A DNA stretch of 9,286 nucleotides, from contig DLKG01000036.1 in assembly GCA_002490315.1 (NCBI GenBank), forward strand, positions 9,722-19,007, written 5' to 3'. Below the pieces are notes generated by a model. It worked only from the letters and a program-made list of their open reading frames with translations, was not told the DNA's origin and did not search any database. How positions within the stretch are numbered: the first letter of the stretch is position 1; each line of letters starts with the position of its first letter. The position numbers and the translations under genes are program-made. Positions 1 through 6,951 of this stretch are shown in pieces. Source of the stretch: Prevotella sp. UBA7594 (GTDB lineage Bacteria; Bacteroidota; Bacteroidia; Bacteroidales; Bacteroidaceae).

Positions 1-1
1 G

Positions 2-163
2 ACCACGGGCGGCACGGAGACTGTCATTCCCGACGCTCCTGCACCGACCACGGGCGGCACGGAGACCGTCATTCCCGACGCTCCTGCTCCGACCACGGGC
101 GGCACTGTCATTCCCGACACCCCTGCTCCGACCACCGGCAGCACGGAGACCGTCATTCCCGAC
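2..163 (+). repeat. 45-bp in-frame tandem repeat (about 3.7 units)
   Basis: Units begin at 2, 47, 92 and 131. Units 1 and 2 are 45 bp each and differ at only two third-codon positions. Unit 3 is 39 bp because it lacks the two codons for Glu-Thr. Unit 4 breaks off after the VIPD codons at 163. All units keep the reading frame and encode TTGGTETVIPDAPAP-like peptides. The near identity at silent positions suggests recent duplication and possible copy-number variation between strains. The array may continue upstream of the window. Confidence 0.9.
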
Positions 164-469
164 ATTGACAAGAATAAAGCTCCGTCCGAAAACGACTATG
201 AAGTGAAGCCGGAACCTCAAGTGAAGCCGAAACCTCAAGTGAAGCCGGAGCCTGAAGTGAAGCCAGAACCTGAAGTAAAGCCGCAGCAGAGGCAGAAGTC
301 TTTGGAAGAAGAATTCTACTTTGGCGACGACAACGACGAGCCGTCGACAGGCAACAATTCATCGTCAACAGGCAATAACTCCTCATCCAGCGTCAAGAGC
401 GCACCGTCGTCGGGCAACGACGACCAAGACGCCACTGACGATGAGTATTACGACCTTGACGGGTTTTAA
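2..469 (+). CDS. C-terminal part of an unidentified repeat-rich acidic protein (5' end outside window)
   Basis: The reading frame is open from base 2 to a TAA at 467-469, giving at least 155 residues; the true start lies upstream of the window. I do not recognise a family. The visible part is all low complexity. First come near-identical 15-residue repeats (TTGGTETVIPDAPAP), then four hexapeptides of the form VKP(E/K)P(Q/E), then a Ser/Asn/Gly-rich stretch (STGNNSSS twice), and an acidic tail ending YYDLDGF. Pro/Glu/Lys repeats like these usually act as flexible spacers, for example between a folded N-terminal domain and a tail, but no such domain is visible here. A GTG at 203 could be mistaken for a start, but the same frame and the same style of repeat continue upstream, so it is internal. 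The stop is 21 bases before porX, so the two may be co-transcribed. Coding status is likely; function is unknown. Confidence 0.8.
   Translation, partial: TTGGTETVIPDAPAPTTGGTETVIPDAPAPTTGGTVIPDTPAPTTGSTETVIPDIDKNKAPSENDYEVKPEPQVKPKPQVKPEPEVKPEPEVKPQQRQKSLEEEFYFGDDNDEPSTGNNSSSTGNNSSSSVKSAPSSGNDDQDATDDEYYDLDGF
203..274 (+). repeat. 18-bp in-frame tandem repeat encoding VKPEPQ/E
   Basis: Four consecutive 18-bp units at 203, 221, 239 and 257 encode VKPEPQ, VKPKPQ, VKPEPE and VKPEPE. A degenerate fifth begins at 275 (VKPQQ). The result is a Pro-rich charged spacer inside the upstream partial gene. Confidence 0.85.
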
Positions 470-490
470 ACAATAAGCAACACGTGTATT

Positions 491-2044
491 ATGAGTACAG
501 GATATTTGTTGTGGGTAGACGACGAGATAGAACTTCTGCGTGCCCACATTATATTTCTCGAAAAGAAAGGCTATAGCGTCGTGACCGTTAGCAACGGCAC
601 CGACGCTATAGAGGAATGTCGCCAGCATAATTTCGACCTCGTGCTGCTCGACGAGATGATGCCCGGCATAACCGGGCTGGAGACGCTGCAGCAGATAAAG
701 GAGATACAGCCGCAGACGCCCGTGGTGATGGTGACGAAGAGCGAGGAGGAGAATATCATGGATCAGGCGATAGGCTCAAAGATAGCCGACTATCTCATAA
801 AGCCTGTCAACCCAAACCAAATTCTCTTGACGCTGAAGAAGAACATCCATCAGAAGCAAATCGTGTCTGAGGTGACACAGACGGGCTATCAGCAGAACTT
901 CCAGAACATCTCGATGCAGATTGACGACTGCCGCACCATCGACGACTGGAAGGATGTCTATCGACGCCTCGTACATTGGGAGCTTGAGCTTAGCTCTGCC
1001 GACAGCGGCATGACAGACATGCTGAGTATGCAGAAGGAGGAGGCCGACAACGGATTCGGCAAGTTCATACGCAAGAACTATCTCTCGTGGGTGGCGCCAG
1101 GCGCTACGGAACGCCCGATCATGAGCCCCGATATCTTCAAAAGTCGCGTCTTTCCTGCCATCAACAACGGTGAGCACGTATTCCTCATTGTCATCGACAA
1201 CTTCCGCTACGACCAATGGCGCGTGCTGGCGGATGAGATTGGAGGAATGTTCGACATTACGGACGACATGTACGTGAGTATTCTTCCTACTGCCACGCAG
1301 TATGCACGCAACGCCATCTTCTCCGGACTTATGCCGGAACAGATAGAGCGCTTGTTCCCGGAAATGTGGGTGGACGAGGATGAGGACGAGGGGAAGAACC
1401 TTAATGAGGAGCCTCTTGTGCGCACGCAGATTGAGCGCTATCGCCGCCACGACACATTCTCCTACCACAAGATTAACGACTCCGTGGCTGCCGACAGACT
1501 GCTGCCTAAGCTCAACTCACTGAAGAAGAATAATCTCAACGTCATCGTTGTCAACTTCATTGATATGCTTTCCCACGCCAGAACGGAGTCGAAAATGGTG
1601 CGCGAACTCGCCAACAACGAGTCGGCTTACCGCTCCATTACGCTCTCGTGGTTTAGACATTCGGTGATGGCTGACTTGCTGAAAGCTCTCGCACAGATTG
1701 ACTGCACCGTCATCCTCACTACTGACCACGGCAGCATACGAGCCTCAAAGCCGATAAAGATAGTGGGCGACCGCAACACCAACACCAACCTTCGCTACAA
1801 GCTTGGCAAGAATCTCAACTGTCAGTCGAAAGATGTGTTCGTCATAAAGAATCCCCACGAGGCGCAGCTGCCTGCTCCAAACATCAGCACGTCGTACGTG
1901 TTCGCCACGGGCAGCACTTTCTTCGCTTATCCCAACAACTACAATTACTATGTGTCCTACTACAAGGATACGTTCCAGCATGGTGGCATATCGCTTGAGG
2001 AAATGCTCATACCGCTCATAACGCTGAAGTCAAGAAATATGTAA
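491..2044 (+). CDS. porX: PorX: response regulator with PglZ-type phosphodiesterase domain, type IX secretion regulator
   Basis: 517 residues, the usual PorX size. Residues 3-120 form a CheY-like receiver domain: acidic pair D10/D11, phosphoacceptor D54 in LLDEMMP, switch T82 and K104 in YLIKP. A helical linker follows (about 120-205), then a PglZ/alkaline-phosphatase-superfamily domain (about 210-517). Its metal and active-site motifs are present: D236 in [10 protein letters not shown], the Thr residues of [10 protein letters not shown] (267/269), D358 and H362 in [11 protein letters not shown]412-H413 in LTTDHGS, and H497 in [10 protein letters not shown]. Known of the family: PorX is partnered with the kinase PorY, controls T9SS genes with the sigma factor SigP in Porphyromonas, and its PglZ domain is a zinc enzyme that hydrolyses oligonucleotides. 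It has no DNA-binding domain. No promoter is visible just upstream, so it is probably transcribed from the preceding gene. tsaE follows after 13 bases. Identification is firm; the role in this organism is inferred from relatives. Confidence 0.95.
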   Translation: MSTGYLLWVDDEIELLRAHIIFLEKKGYSVVTVSNGTDAIEECRQHNFDLVLLDEMMPGITGLETLQQIKEIQPQTPVVMVTKSEEENIMDQAIGSKIADYLIKPVNPNQILLTLKKNIHQKQIVSEVTQTGYQQNFQNISMQIDDCRTIDDWKDVYRRLVHWELELSSADSGMTDMLSMQKEEADNGFGKFIRKNYLSWVAPGATERPIMSPDIFKSRVFPAINNGEHVFLIVIDNFRYDQWRVLADEIGGMFDITDDMYVSILPTATQYARNAIFSGLMPEQIERLFPEMWVDEDEDEGKNLNEEPLVRTQIERYRRHDTFSYHKINDSVAADRLLPKLNSLKKNNLNVIVVNFIDMLSHARTESKMVRELANNESAYRSITLSWFRHSVMADLLKALAQIDCTVILTTDHGSIRASKPIKIVGDRNTNTNLRYKLGKNLNCQSKDVFVIKNPHEAQLPAPNISTSYVFATGSTFFAYPNNYNYYVSYYKDTFQHGGISLEEMLIPLITLKSRNM

Positions 2045-2057
2045 AAATACTGTTTTT

Positions 2058-2471
2058 ATGGAAATAAAAATCAACTCATTGGCAGACATTAATGATGCTG
2101 CCAAGAAATTCATTGAAAACATGGGCGACGGCAAGGTGTTCGCCTTCTATGGCAAGATGGGCGCCGGCAAGACGACGTTCGTGAAGGCCGTATGTGAAGA
2201 GCTTGGAGTTGACGACGTTATAACATCGCCGACGTTCGCCATCGTCAACGAGTACACATCGTCGAAGACGGGTGAGTCGATATATCATTTCGACTTCTAC
2301 CGCATCAAGAAGCTTGAGGAAGTCTACGACATGGGCTACGAGGACTATTTCTACAGTGGCTCGCTGTGTTTCCTGGAGTGGCCCGAACTCATTGAAGACC
2401 TGCTTCCTGAGGATGCCACGAAGGTGAGCATCGAGGCTGCCGACGACGGCTCGCGTGTCGTCAGATTTTAG
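2058..2471 (+). CDS. tsaE: TsaE, ATPase of the tRNA threonylcarbamoyladenosine (t6A) complex
   Basis: 137 residues, normal for TsaE. Visible motifs are the P-loop [10 protein letters not shown] (residues 32-41), the [10 protein letters not shown] segment (57-66), the HFDFYR motif (77-82) and the closing LEWPE motif (106-110). In bacteria TsaE works with TsaB and TsaD in the cytoplasm, hydrolysing ATP to drive cycles of t6A synthesis at A37 of ANN-reading tRNAs. The ATG at 2058 is 13 bases past the porX stop on the same strand with no promoter between, so I infer translation from the porX message. From memory, porX beside tsaE recurs in Bacteroidota; I know of no mechanistic link between them. 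topB converges from the right, leaving 107 bases between stop codons. Confidence 0.95.
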   Translation: MEIKINSLADINDAAKKFIENMGDGKVFAFYGKMGAGKTTFVKAVCEELGVDDVITSPTFAIVNEYTSSKTGESIYHFDFYRIKKLEEVYDMGYEDYFYSGSLCFLEWPELIEDLLPEDATKVSIEAADDGSRVVRF

Positions 2472-2487
2472 TTGTAGCCGGGCTGAC

Positions 2488-2503
2488 AGGGCTTAATAGC
2501 CTT
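2488..2503 (+). terminator. Possible weak terminator hairpin after tsaE
   Basis: AGGGCT-TAAT-AGCCTT forms a 6-bp stem (one G-U pair) with a 4-base loop, 16 bases after the tsaE stop, followed by ATTG rather than a U-run. It is the only compact hairpin I see between the convergent tsaE and topB genes. The stem is short and the tail poor, so this is tentative. Confidence 0.25.
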
Positions 2504-2578
2504 ATTGAAGTCGATGCTTCTTACAAGGAAACTTCAGTATTCAAAGAGTTGTTTCCAAAAGTTCGTGGAATATAGTTG

Positions 2579-4663
2579 TCACGGCTTCTTGATGGCTATA
2601 CGGTAGTCACAGCCCTCTCGCCAGTTGCTGCATCCGTAAGCCGTTTTGCCCTTTATGATAGTACCCTTGCCACATTTCGGGCATACGGTGCCGATGATGG
2701 AGTCGTCGGCAGAGGCTGTTGCAGCGGCTTGTGGCGCGGAGGTCGTTGCCTGTGGGGCGGCAGGTTTCTTGGGGGTGGCTTTCTTTGACGTTGAGGCTTT
2801 CTTCGAGGCAGATGCCGTTTTCTTCTTTTTCGCCTTCTTGATGTCCTCATCTGTGGTGGTAGTGACGCGGCGGTTGCTGTTGTCGCGCAGCACGTCGTAG
2901 ACAATCTCCGTCACCTGCTGCTTCAGTCCGTTGATGAAATCGGCGGCGTCGTATTTGCGATGTTCAATGTCGCGCAGTTTCTTCTCCCAGATACCCGTCA
3001 ACTCGCAGCTCTTTAGCAGTTCCTCGTGAATGATGTCAATCAGTTCGATGCCCGTGGCAGTAGCGACGAGATTCTTTCGTTCGCGCCTGATGTAGTGGCG
3101 TTTAAAGAGAGTCTCGATGATGCCGGCGCGCGACGACGGACGTCCGATGCCGTTCTCCTTTAGGGCGGCGCGCAGCGTGTCGTCGTCGACGAACTTGCCT
3201 GCGGTCTCCATGGCGCGGAGAAGTGTCGCCTCCGTGTAGTACTTCGGTGGCGTTGTCCATTTTTCCGTGAGCGTCGGCTTGTGTGGACCGCTCTCTCCCT
3301 TGACGAATGACGGCAGCGTGCGCTCTTCGTCGCCGCGCTTCTCTTCGTCGTCGGAGGCTGTTGTGGCGGTTGTCTGCTGTTGGGTGTAGATGGCGCGCCA
3401 GCCAGGAGAGAGAATCTCTTTGCCGCTCACCTTGAACTCCACGTCCTCCACCTTGCCCATGACGGTCGTCGTGGAGAATTTGCAGTCGGGATAGAACACG
3501 GCGATGAATCTTCTTGCGATGAGGTCGTAGACGTTGCGCTCCATGTCGGTGAGTGCCGATGCGGGCACGCCGGTAGGGATGATGGCGTGGTGGTCGGTGA
3601 CTTTCGAAGTGTCGAAGACGCGCTTCGACTTGGGGAGCTTCTTTCCGGTAAGAGGCTGTACGAGTTGTTCGTAGCCGCGCATACCCGTGAGGATGGAGGC
3701 ACACTTGGGATATATATCGTCGCTGAGATACTGTGTGTCCACACGCGGATAGGTTGTCAGCTTACGCTCGTAGAGGGTCTGTATGAGATTGAGTGTCGTC
3801 TCGGCGCTGTAGGAGAACTTGCGGTTGCACTCCACCTGCAGCGACGTAAGGTCGAAGAGTCGGGGCGGAGCCTCCGAACCGTTCTTCTTCTCCACGGCAG
3901 TCACCTCAAACGGCTTGTCGGCGATAGTGGCAAAAGCCTGCTCACCCTCCTCTTTGGTCGTGAACTTGCCCTTGGTGGCTGTGAAGAGAGTGTCGCGATA
4001 GATAGTGGACAGCACCCAATAGGGTTCAGGCTCAAAGTTATCAATCTCCTTCTGCCGGTTGACGATGAGGGCGAGGGTAGGGGTCTGCACACGTCCGATG
4101 GACAACACCTGACGGTTTTGTCCGTACTTCAGCGTGTAGAGACGTGTGGCGTTCATGCCAAGTAGCCAGTCGCCGATGGCACGGCTGAGTCCAGCCACAT
4201 AAAGCGGTTGGTACTCGCTCTGGTCCTTGAGCGAACTGAAGCCCTCGCGTATAGCCTCGTCGGTCATCGACGAAATCCACAGACGCTTCACGGGGCACTT
4301 CGCCTGCGCCTTCTGCATCACCCATCTCTGTATCAGCTCACCCTCCTGTCCGGCGTCGCCGCAGTTGACAATGCCGTCGGCGGCTTGCATGAGTCGCTCT
4401 ATTACAGCAAACTGCCGCTTGATGCCGTCGTCGTTGATGAGCTTGATGCCGAAACGCGGCGGAATCATCGGAAGGGCGGCGAGGCTCCAGTGCTTCCACT
4501 GTTCAGTGTAGTCGTTGGGTTCCTTGAGGGTACACAGGTGGCCGAACGTCCACGTCACCTGGTAGCCGTTGCCCTCCATATATCCGTTGTGTTGCGTCGT
4601 TGCGCCCAGGATGCGGGCGATGTCTTTGGCGACGCTTGGTTTCTCGGCAATACAGACAATCAT
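2579..4663 (-). CDS. topB: DNA topoisomerase III (type IA)
   Basis: 694 residues from the chosen ATG at 4663. This is a type IA topoisomerase, which cuts one DNA strand through a 5'-phosphotyrosine link and decatenates or relaxes negatively supercoiled DNA. The N-terminal Toprim domain (about 1-145) has E7 in AEKPS and D103/E107 in CGDAGQEGELI. The central gate region includes SIGRVQTPTLALIV (188-201) and the catalytic Y305 with R307 in TTYPRVDTQYL. GIGRPSSRAGIIETL is also present. A Lys/Ala/Thr-rich linker (about 599-653) leads to a C-terminal four-cysteine zinc ribbon (C661, C664, C678, C685). An in-frame ATG at 4714 would add 17 residues, but it lies upstream of the predicted -7 box (4702-4709), and the conserved family N-terminus begins at MIVCIAEKPSVAKDIA, so 4663 is preferred. 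Oddity: position 105, normally the second Asp of DxDxE, is Gly. The gene is monocistronic as far as seen. Confidence 0.95.
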   Translation of the reverse strand: MIVCIAEKPSVAKDIARILGATTQHNGYMEGNGYQVTWTFGHLCTLKEPNDYTEQWKHWSLAALPMIPPRFGIKLINDDGIKRQFAVIERLMQAADGIVNCGDAGQEGELIQRWVMQKAQAKCPVKRLWISSMTDEAIREGFSSLKDQSEYQPLYVAGLSRAIGDWLLGMNATRLYTLKYGQNRQVLSIGRVQTPTLALIVNRQKEIDNFEPEPYWVLSTIYRDTLFTATKGKFTTKEEGEQAFATIADKPFEVTAVEKKNGSEAPPRLFDLTSLQVECNRKFSYSAETTLNLIQTLYERKLTTYPRVDTQYLSDDIYPKCASILTGMRGYEQLVQPLTGKKLPKSKRVFDTSKVTDHHAIIPTGVPASALTDMERNVYDLIARRFIAVFYPDCKFSTTTVMGKVEDVEFKVSGKEILSPGWRAIYTQQQTTATTASDDEEKRGDEERTLPSFVKGESGPHKPTLTEKWTTPPKYYTEATLLRAMETAGKFVDDDTLRAALKENGIGRPSSRAGIIETLFKRHYIRRERKNLVATATGIELIDIIHEELLKSCELTGIWEKKLRDIEHRKYDAADFINGLKQQVTEIVYDVLRDNSNRRVTTTTDEDIKKAKKKKTASASKKASTSKKATPKKPAAPQATTSAPQAAATASADDSIIGTVCPKCGKGTIIKGKTAYGCSNWREGCDYRIAIKKP

Positions 4664-4701
4664 CGTTGTTTCTTTTTTTCTTGTTTTTGGAATTGGAAGT
4701 A

Positions 4702-4735
4702 CAAAGTTACTCATTTTTTTGCTCTTCTTCTCAAA
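4702..4735 (-). promoter_or_regulatory. Predicted topB promoter (Bacteroidota type)
   Basis: Read on the minus strand, TAACTTTG (complement of 4702-4709) fits the TAnnTTTG -7 consensus. TTTG (complement of 4732-4735) lies 22 bases further upstream as a -33 box. Transcription would begin near 4695-4700, giving a leader of roughly 35 bases before the ATG at 4663. The placement excludes the upstream in-frame ATG at 4714. Confidence 0.6.
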
Positions 4736-4755
4736 AGTTTTTATTCAAGTTTCTG

Positions 4756-4773
4756 ATTTAACATAATTGGCTG
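4756..4773 (+). repeat. 18-bp dispersed repeat, copy 1
   Basis: ATTTAACATAATTGGCTG occurs here and, identically and in the same orientation, at 6600-6617. This copy sits about 20 bases upstream of the topB -33 box. Flanking bases differ at both ends (G/C here, A/A there), so the match is exactly 18 bp. Confidence 0.85.
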
Positions 4774-4919
4774 CACTCGGCTTGCTGTGTCTTTTCTTCT
4801 CGCCGTAACGCAACTGAAAGTTGATGAGAGTGAGGAAGACACCCTAATTACAGCTTACCCGTAGCGGAGATGAGGAAATTATTCATTTGAAATGTTGAAT
4901 GAACTTTTTCTTCAAAATG

Positions 4920-4951
4920 TTTGTATATGTATCGGAAGTTGTGTATTTTTG
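4920..4951 (+). promoter_or_regulatory. Predicted promoter of the secreted T9SS-like cargo gene
   Basis: TTTG (4920-4923), a 20-base spacer and TATTTTTG (4944-4951) match the Bacteroidota -33/-7 pattern. The transcript should begin near 4956-4960, giving a 5' leader of about 60 AT-rich bases before the ATG at 5021. A short dyad (4956-4966) overlaps the predicted start site and could be an operator, but it is only 5 bp per arm. Confidence 0.6.
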
Positions 4952-5020
4952 CAATCGTTAATAACGAATGTACGACGTTTTGTATTGAAATATAATAAAA
5001 ACCAAACATAAAAATTGCTT

Positions 5021-6568
5021 ATGAAGAACCGCTACTTAGCAACACTCCTCGCAGCCTTCGCCTTTACGGCAGCCTACGCTGAGGACGCCCCTACAATGAT
5101 TACCGAGATGCCAAAAGGTAAAGTCGTCAATCTTTATCGCAGCACGACAGGCTTTGAGGCCTTTTACGGCAACGCCATGGCAAGCAGCAGTACGGGCGAC
5201 TGGCAGCGCATGGTGTTCGGCGACGACGGAGCTGTATACCTCGAGAACCCCATCAACTCCTTCTATTCACAGACGTGGATAAAGGGCAACGTCACAAAGA
5301 ATGACACCATCGCCTTTGAGTTTCCACAGTGTATCTATTCGGAAGAGTATAAGGGAAAGGTGAGTTACGGCTACGCCAAGCTCATGCGCCTCACGACAGA
5401 AGGTAACAAGAAGACGTACGCTGTCGACCCCGACACGCAGACGCTCAAGTTCGTATGGCGTGACAACAAGCTCGTGAAAGTCAGCGAAGACATCGTCGGC
5501 ATGTGTCTTGAGTCGGACGGATGGACAGGTTACGGCGAAGACTTCTACGAGGCTTATGCCCTTGATGACAACACTCTCTGCCCTCCGGCATCGGCGCAGG
5601 TGAAGGACGGACTCATGCTCTACATGGATCTCGACGGCAACTCCCTGCAATATCCCGTAAAGTACTGCCTCGACGGCAACACAGCATGGCTCGGCAACCT
5701 TACGGCAAACATGAAAGACCATTGGATAAAGGGAGAGTTTAAGGACAACACAGCCACCTTCCCAGCCTCCTCTTATCTCGGACTCGACACAATTACACGC
5801 TCCTACATCTACGTATCATCAGTAGATTCCAAGAAGGCGGAAAACAATGTCGGCACCGACTACGACAGCGTCTTTGTCGTCAACGACCCCATTGTCTTCA
5901 CCTACAAGACCAATGACAAGACTCTATCCTCGCGTGGAGCCATGGCTGTACACAAGAGCAGCGACGACCTCCGCTCCACCAACATCTTCGACTTCTACAA
6001 GTATGGCTACGTGCAGCCTTGGGTTTCGGAGGAGGCAGCTCCCATGCCGCCGATTCCAACCGGCTATATGCCATGGGATCCGTCATACGCTTATGCAGGC
6101 GTAGAATTTAAGCTCAGCTATTATTCCGTCAACGGCAACTATCTCGATCCTGCCTATCTCTTCTATAATATATATATTGACGGCGAGCGCTTGACCTTCA
6201 CTCCTGACGAGTACACTTTTGTTTCGCAAGACATGACCGATGTCCCGTTCTCCTACAAGGATCAGTATGACTTCTACGAGCTCGACGAGAACAACCGCCG
6301 TGTTTACTTCTATCATGAACCGAAGGAGAAAATCGGCATTGAGTCGCTCTACATCAAGGGTGACAAGCGTCTCTCGTCAGGCATTACGGAGTACACAATC
6401 CCTAACGAAACAGGCATCGACTCCAATGTCATGAACGAGAAGAGCATCGAGAGTGTGGCATACTACGACCTCTCTGGCCGCCGCGTAAGTCGTCCGACAA
6501 AGGGCATCTACGTGCGCACAATCACTTTAGCAGACGGCTCTAAGGAGTCGAAGAAAATTGTGAAGTAA
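5021..6568 (+). CDS. Secreted protein of unknown function with type IX secretion C-terminal sorting tail
   Basis: 515 residues from the ATG at 5021; a TTG six bases earlier is in frame but precedes the natural signal peptide. Residues 1-20 are a Sec signal (Lys/Arg, hydrophobic core, probable cleavage AYA|ED), with no lipobox Cys. The mature part is rich in Tyr, Asp, Asn and Thr and looks like beta-sandwich material. I recognise no catalytic motif. Two segments resemble each other: about 67-102 (VYLENPINSF..TWIKGNV) and 218-252 (AWLGNLTANM..HWIKGEF), suggesting an internal module repeat. The last 38 residues (478-515: SVAYYDLSGRRV, PTKGIYV, DGS, KKIVK) match the Prevotella-type T9SS sorting tail, predicting export across the outer membrane and surface attachment or release. 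It has its own predicted promoter, and a strong hairpin follows 50 bases after the stop. Function is unknown; adhesin, binding protein or enzyme are all possible. Confidence 0.9.
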   Translation: MKNRYLATLLAAFAFTAAYAEDAPTMITEMPKGKVVNLYRSTTGFEAFYGNAMASSSTGDWQRMVFGDDGAVYLENPINSFYSQTWIKGNVTKNDTIAFEFPQCIYSEEYKGKVSYGYAKLMRLTTEGNKKTYAVDPDTQTLKFVWRDNKLVKVSEDIVGMCLESDGWTGYGEDFYEAYALDDNTLCPPASAQVKDGLMLYMDLDGNSLQYPVKYCLDGNTAWLGNLTANMKDHWIKGEFKDNTATFPASSYLGLDTITRSYIYVSSVDSKKAENNVGTDYDSVFVVNDPIVFTYKTNDKTLSSRGAMAVHKSSDDLRSTNIFDFYKYGYVQPWVSEEAAPMPPIPTGYMPWDPSYAYAGVEFKLSYYSVNGNYLDPAYLFYNIYIDGERLTFTPDEYTFVSQDMTDVPFSYKDQYDFYELDENNRRVYFYHEPKEKIGIESLYIKGDKRLSSGITEYTIPNETGIDSNVMNEKSIESVAYYDLSGRRVSRPTKGIYVRTITLADGSKESKKIVK

Positions 6569-6599
6569 GTTTTTTGCGAAATCTAACAATAAAGGTGAA

Positions 6600-6617
6600 A
6601 TTTAACATAATTGGCTG
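6600..6617 (+). repeat. 18-bp dispersed repeat, copy 2
   Basis: Identical to 4756-4773 and in the same orientation. It ends exactly where the 28-bp inverted repeat begins (6618) and starts 32 bases after the stop of the secreted-protein gene. Confidence 0.85.
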
Positions 6618-6676
6618 AAAGCCCAATAAGCTCATAGCCCAGGGCATCGCCCTGGGCTATGAGCTTATTGGGCTTT
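6618..6676. repeat. Perfect 28-bp inverted repeat with 3-base loop (likely terminator or interspersed palindrome)
   Basis: The arms 6618-6645 and 6649-6676 are exact reverse complements, separated by ATC. The arm starts AAAGCCCAATAAGC and ends with the GC-rich AGCCCAGGGC. It lies 50 bases after the stop of the upstream gene and could end its transcription. However, the 3' side reads only TTTATTG, with no proper U-tract, and the stem is much longer and more perfect than a normal terminator. From memory, GCCCAGGG/CCCTGGGC palindromes that read as AQGnALG in spurious small ORFs are scattered through Bacteroidales genomes, so an interspersed REP-like element is the main alternative. Confidence 0.85.
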
Positions 6677-6882
6677 ATTGCTAAGGCAAGCGACCAGGAA
6701 AGCATGAGCGTTGCCATCAAATTTTGAGATGGATGCTCTCCGAGCCATTTTGTTTCCTTTATTGGGTGTGCTTTACTGTTCAGCGGCTCGGAATGTAAAT
6801 GAATGTTACGCCGCAAGCTTCTGTGCTGAAAGTATAAAAGACGCTAAATATTAGAATTTGCCGGCTTTTTTCCCCGTCAGAC

Positions 6883-6913
6883 TTTGACATTATAAATTAA
6901 ATGATTAACTTTG
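6883..6913 (+). promoter_or_regulatory. Strong Bacteroidota-type promoter far upstream of the GH20 gene
   Basis: TTTG (6883-6886), a 19-base AT-rich spacer and TAACTTTG (6906-6913) are an excellent fit to the TTTG/TAnnTTTG consensus. Transcription should begin near 6917-6921, about 285 bases before the GH20 start codon. No comparable -7 box lies between the hairpin at 7095-7129 and 7203, so this is the best candidate promoter for the GH20-nagB unit unless it serves a separate small transcript. Confidence 0.6.
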
Positions 6914-6951
6914 CAATGCTATTTAAAAAGCTTTAGTAAGGGCATTGCGGG

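Larger units (their letters stand above)
4664..5020. other. Divergent intergenic region between topB and the secreted-protein gene
   Basis: This holds two outward-facing Bacteroidota-type promoters (annotated separately), one copy of an 18-bp repeat (4756-4773), and a small dyad CGTTA-A-TAACG at 4956-4966 close to the predicted start of the rightward transcript. About 145 bases between 4774 and 4919 show no gene, hairpin or repeat that I can support. Confidence 0.7.

Noticed and set aside
480..487. ACACGTGT palindrome just before the porX start
   Set aside because: An 8-bp palindrome is expected by chance in this length of DNA and no second half-site or promoter accompanies it.
776..1468. 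230-codon minus-strand ORF inside porX
   Set aside because: It is antisense to conserved porX coding sequence and its composition is that of a shadow frame.
2527..2556. GGAAAC...GTTTCC inverted repeat between tsaE and topB
   Set aside because: Six base pairs around an 18-base loop with no U-tract on either strand; too weak to call a terminator.
3380..4165. 261-codon plus-strand ORF opposite topB
   Set aside because: It lies wholly antisense to a clear topoisomerase III frame. Its product (LELHVLHLAHDGRR-like, His/Leu/Val-rich) has no recognisable domain and looks like the shadow of a codon-biased gene.
4664..4714. N-terminal extension of topB to the ATG at 4714
   Set aside because: This ATG lies upstream of the predicted -7 box, and the conserved family N-terminus begins at the ATG at 4663.
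6739..6792. TCCGAGCC...GGCTCGGA dyad in the region before the GH20 promoter
   Set aside because: The arms are only 8 bp with a 38-base loop and no flanking signal. It may be chance, so I mention it only within the region description.
6583..6816. 77-codon minus-strand ORF through the 28-bp palindrome
   Set aside because: Much of it is the palindrome and its flank, there is no promoter match upstream of its start, and AQGDALGYE-like peptides are what this palindrome yields in any spurious frame.
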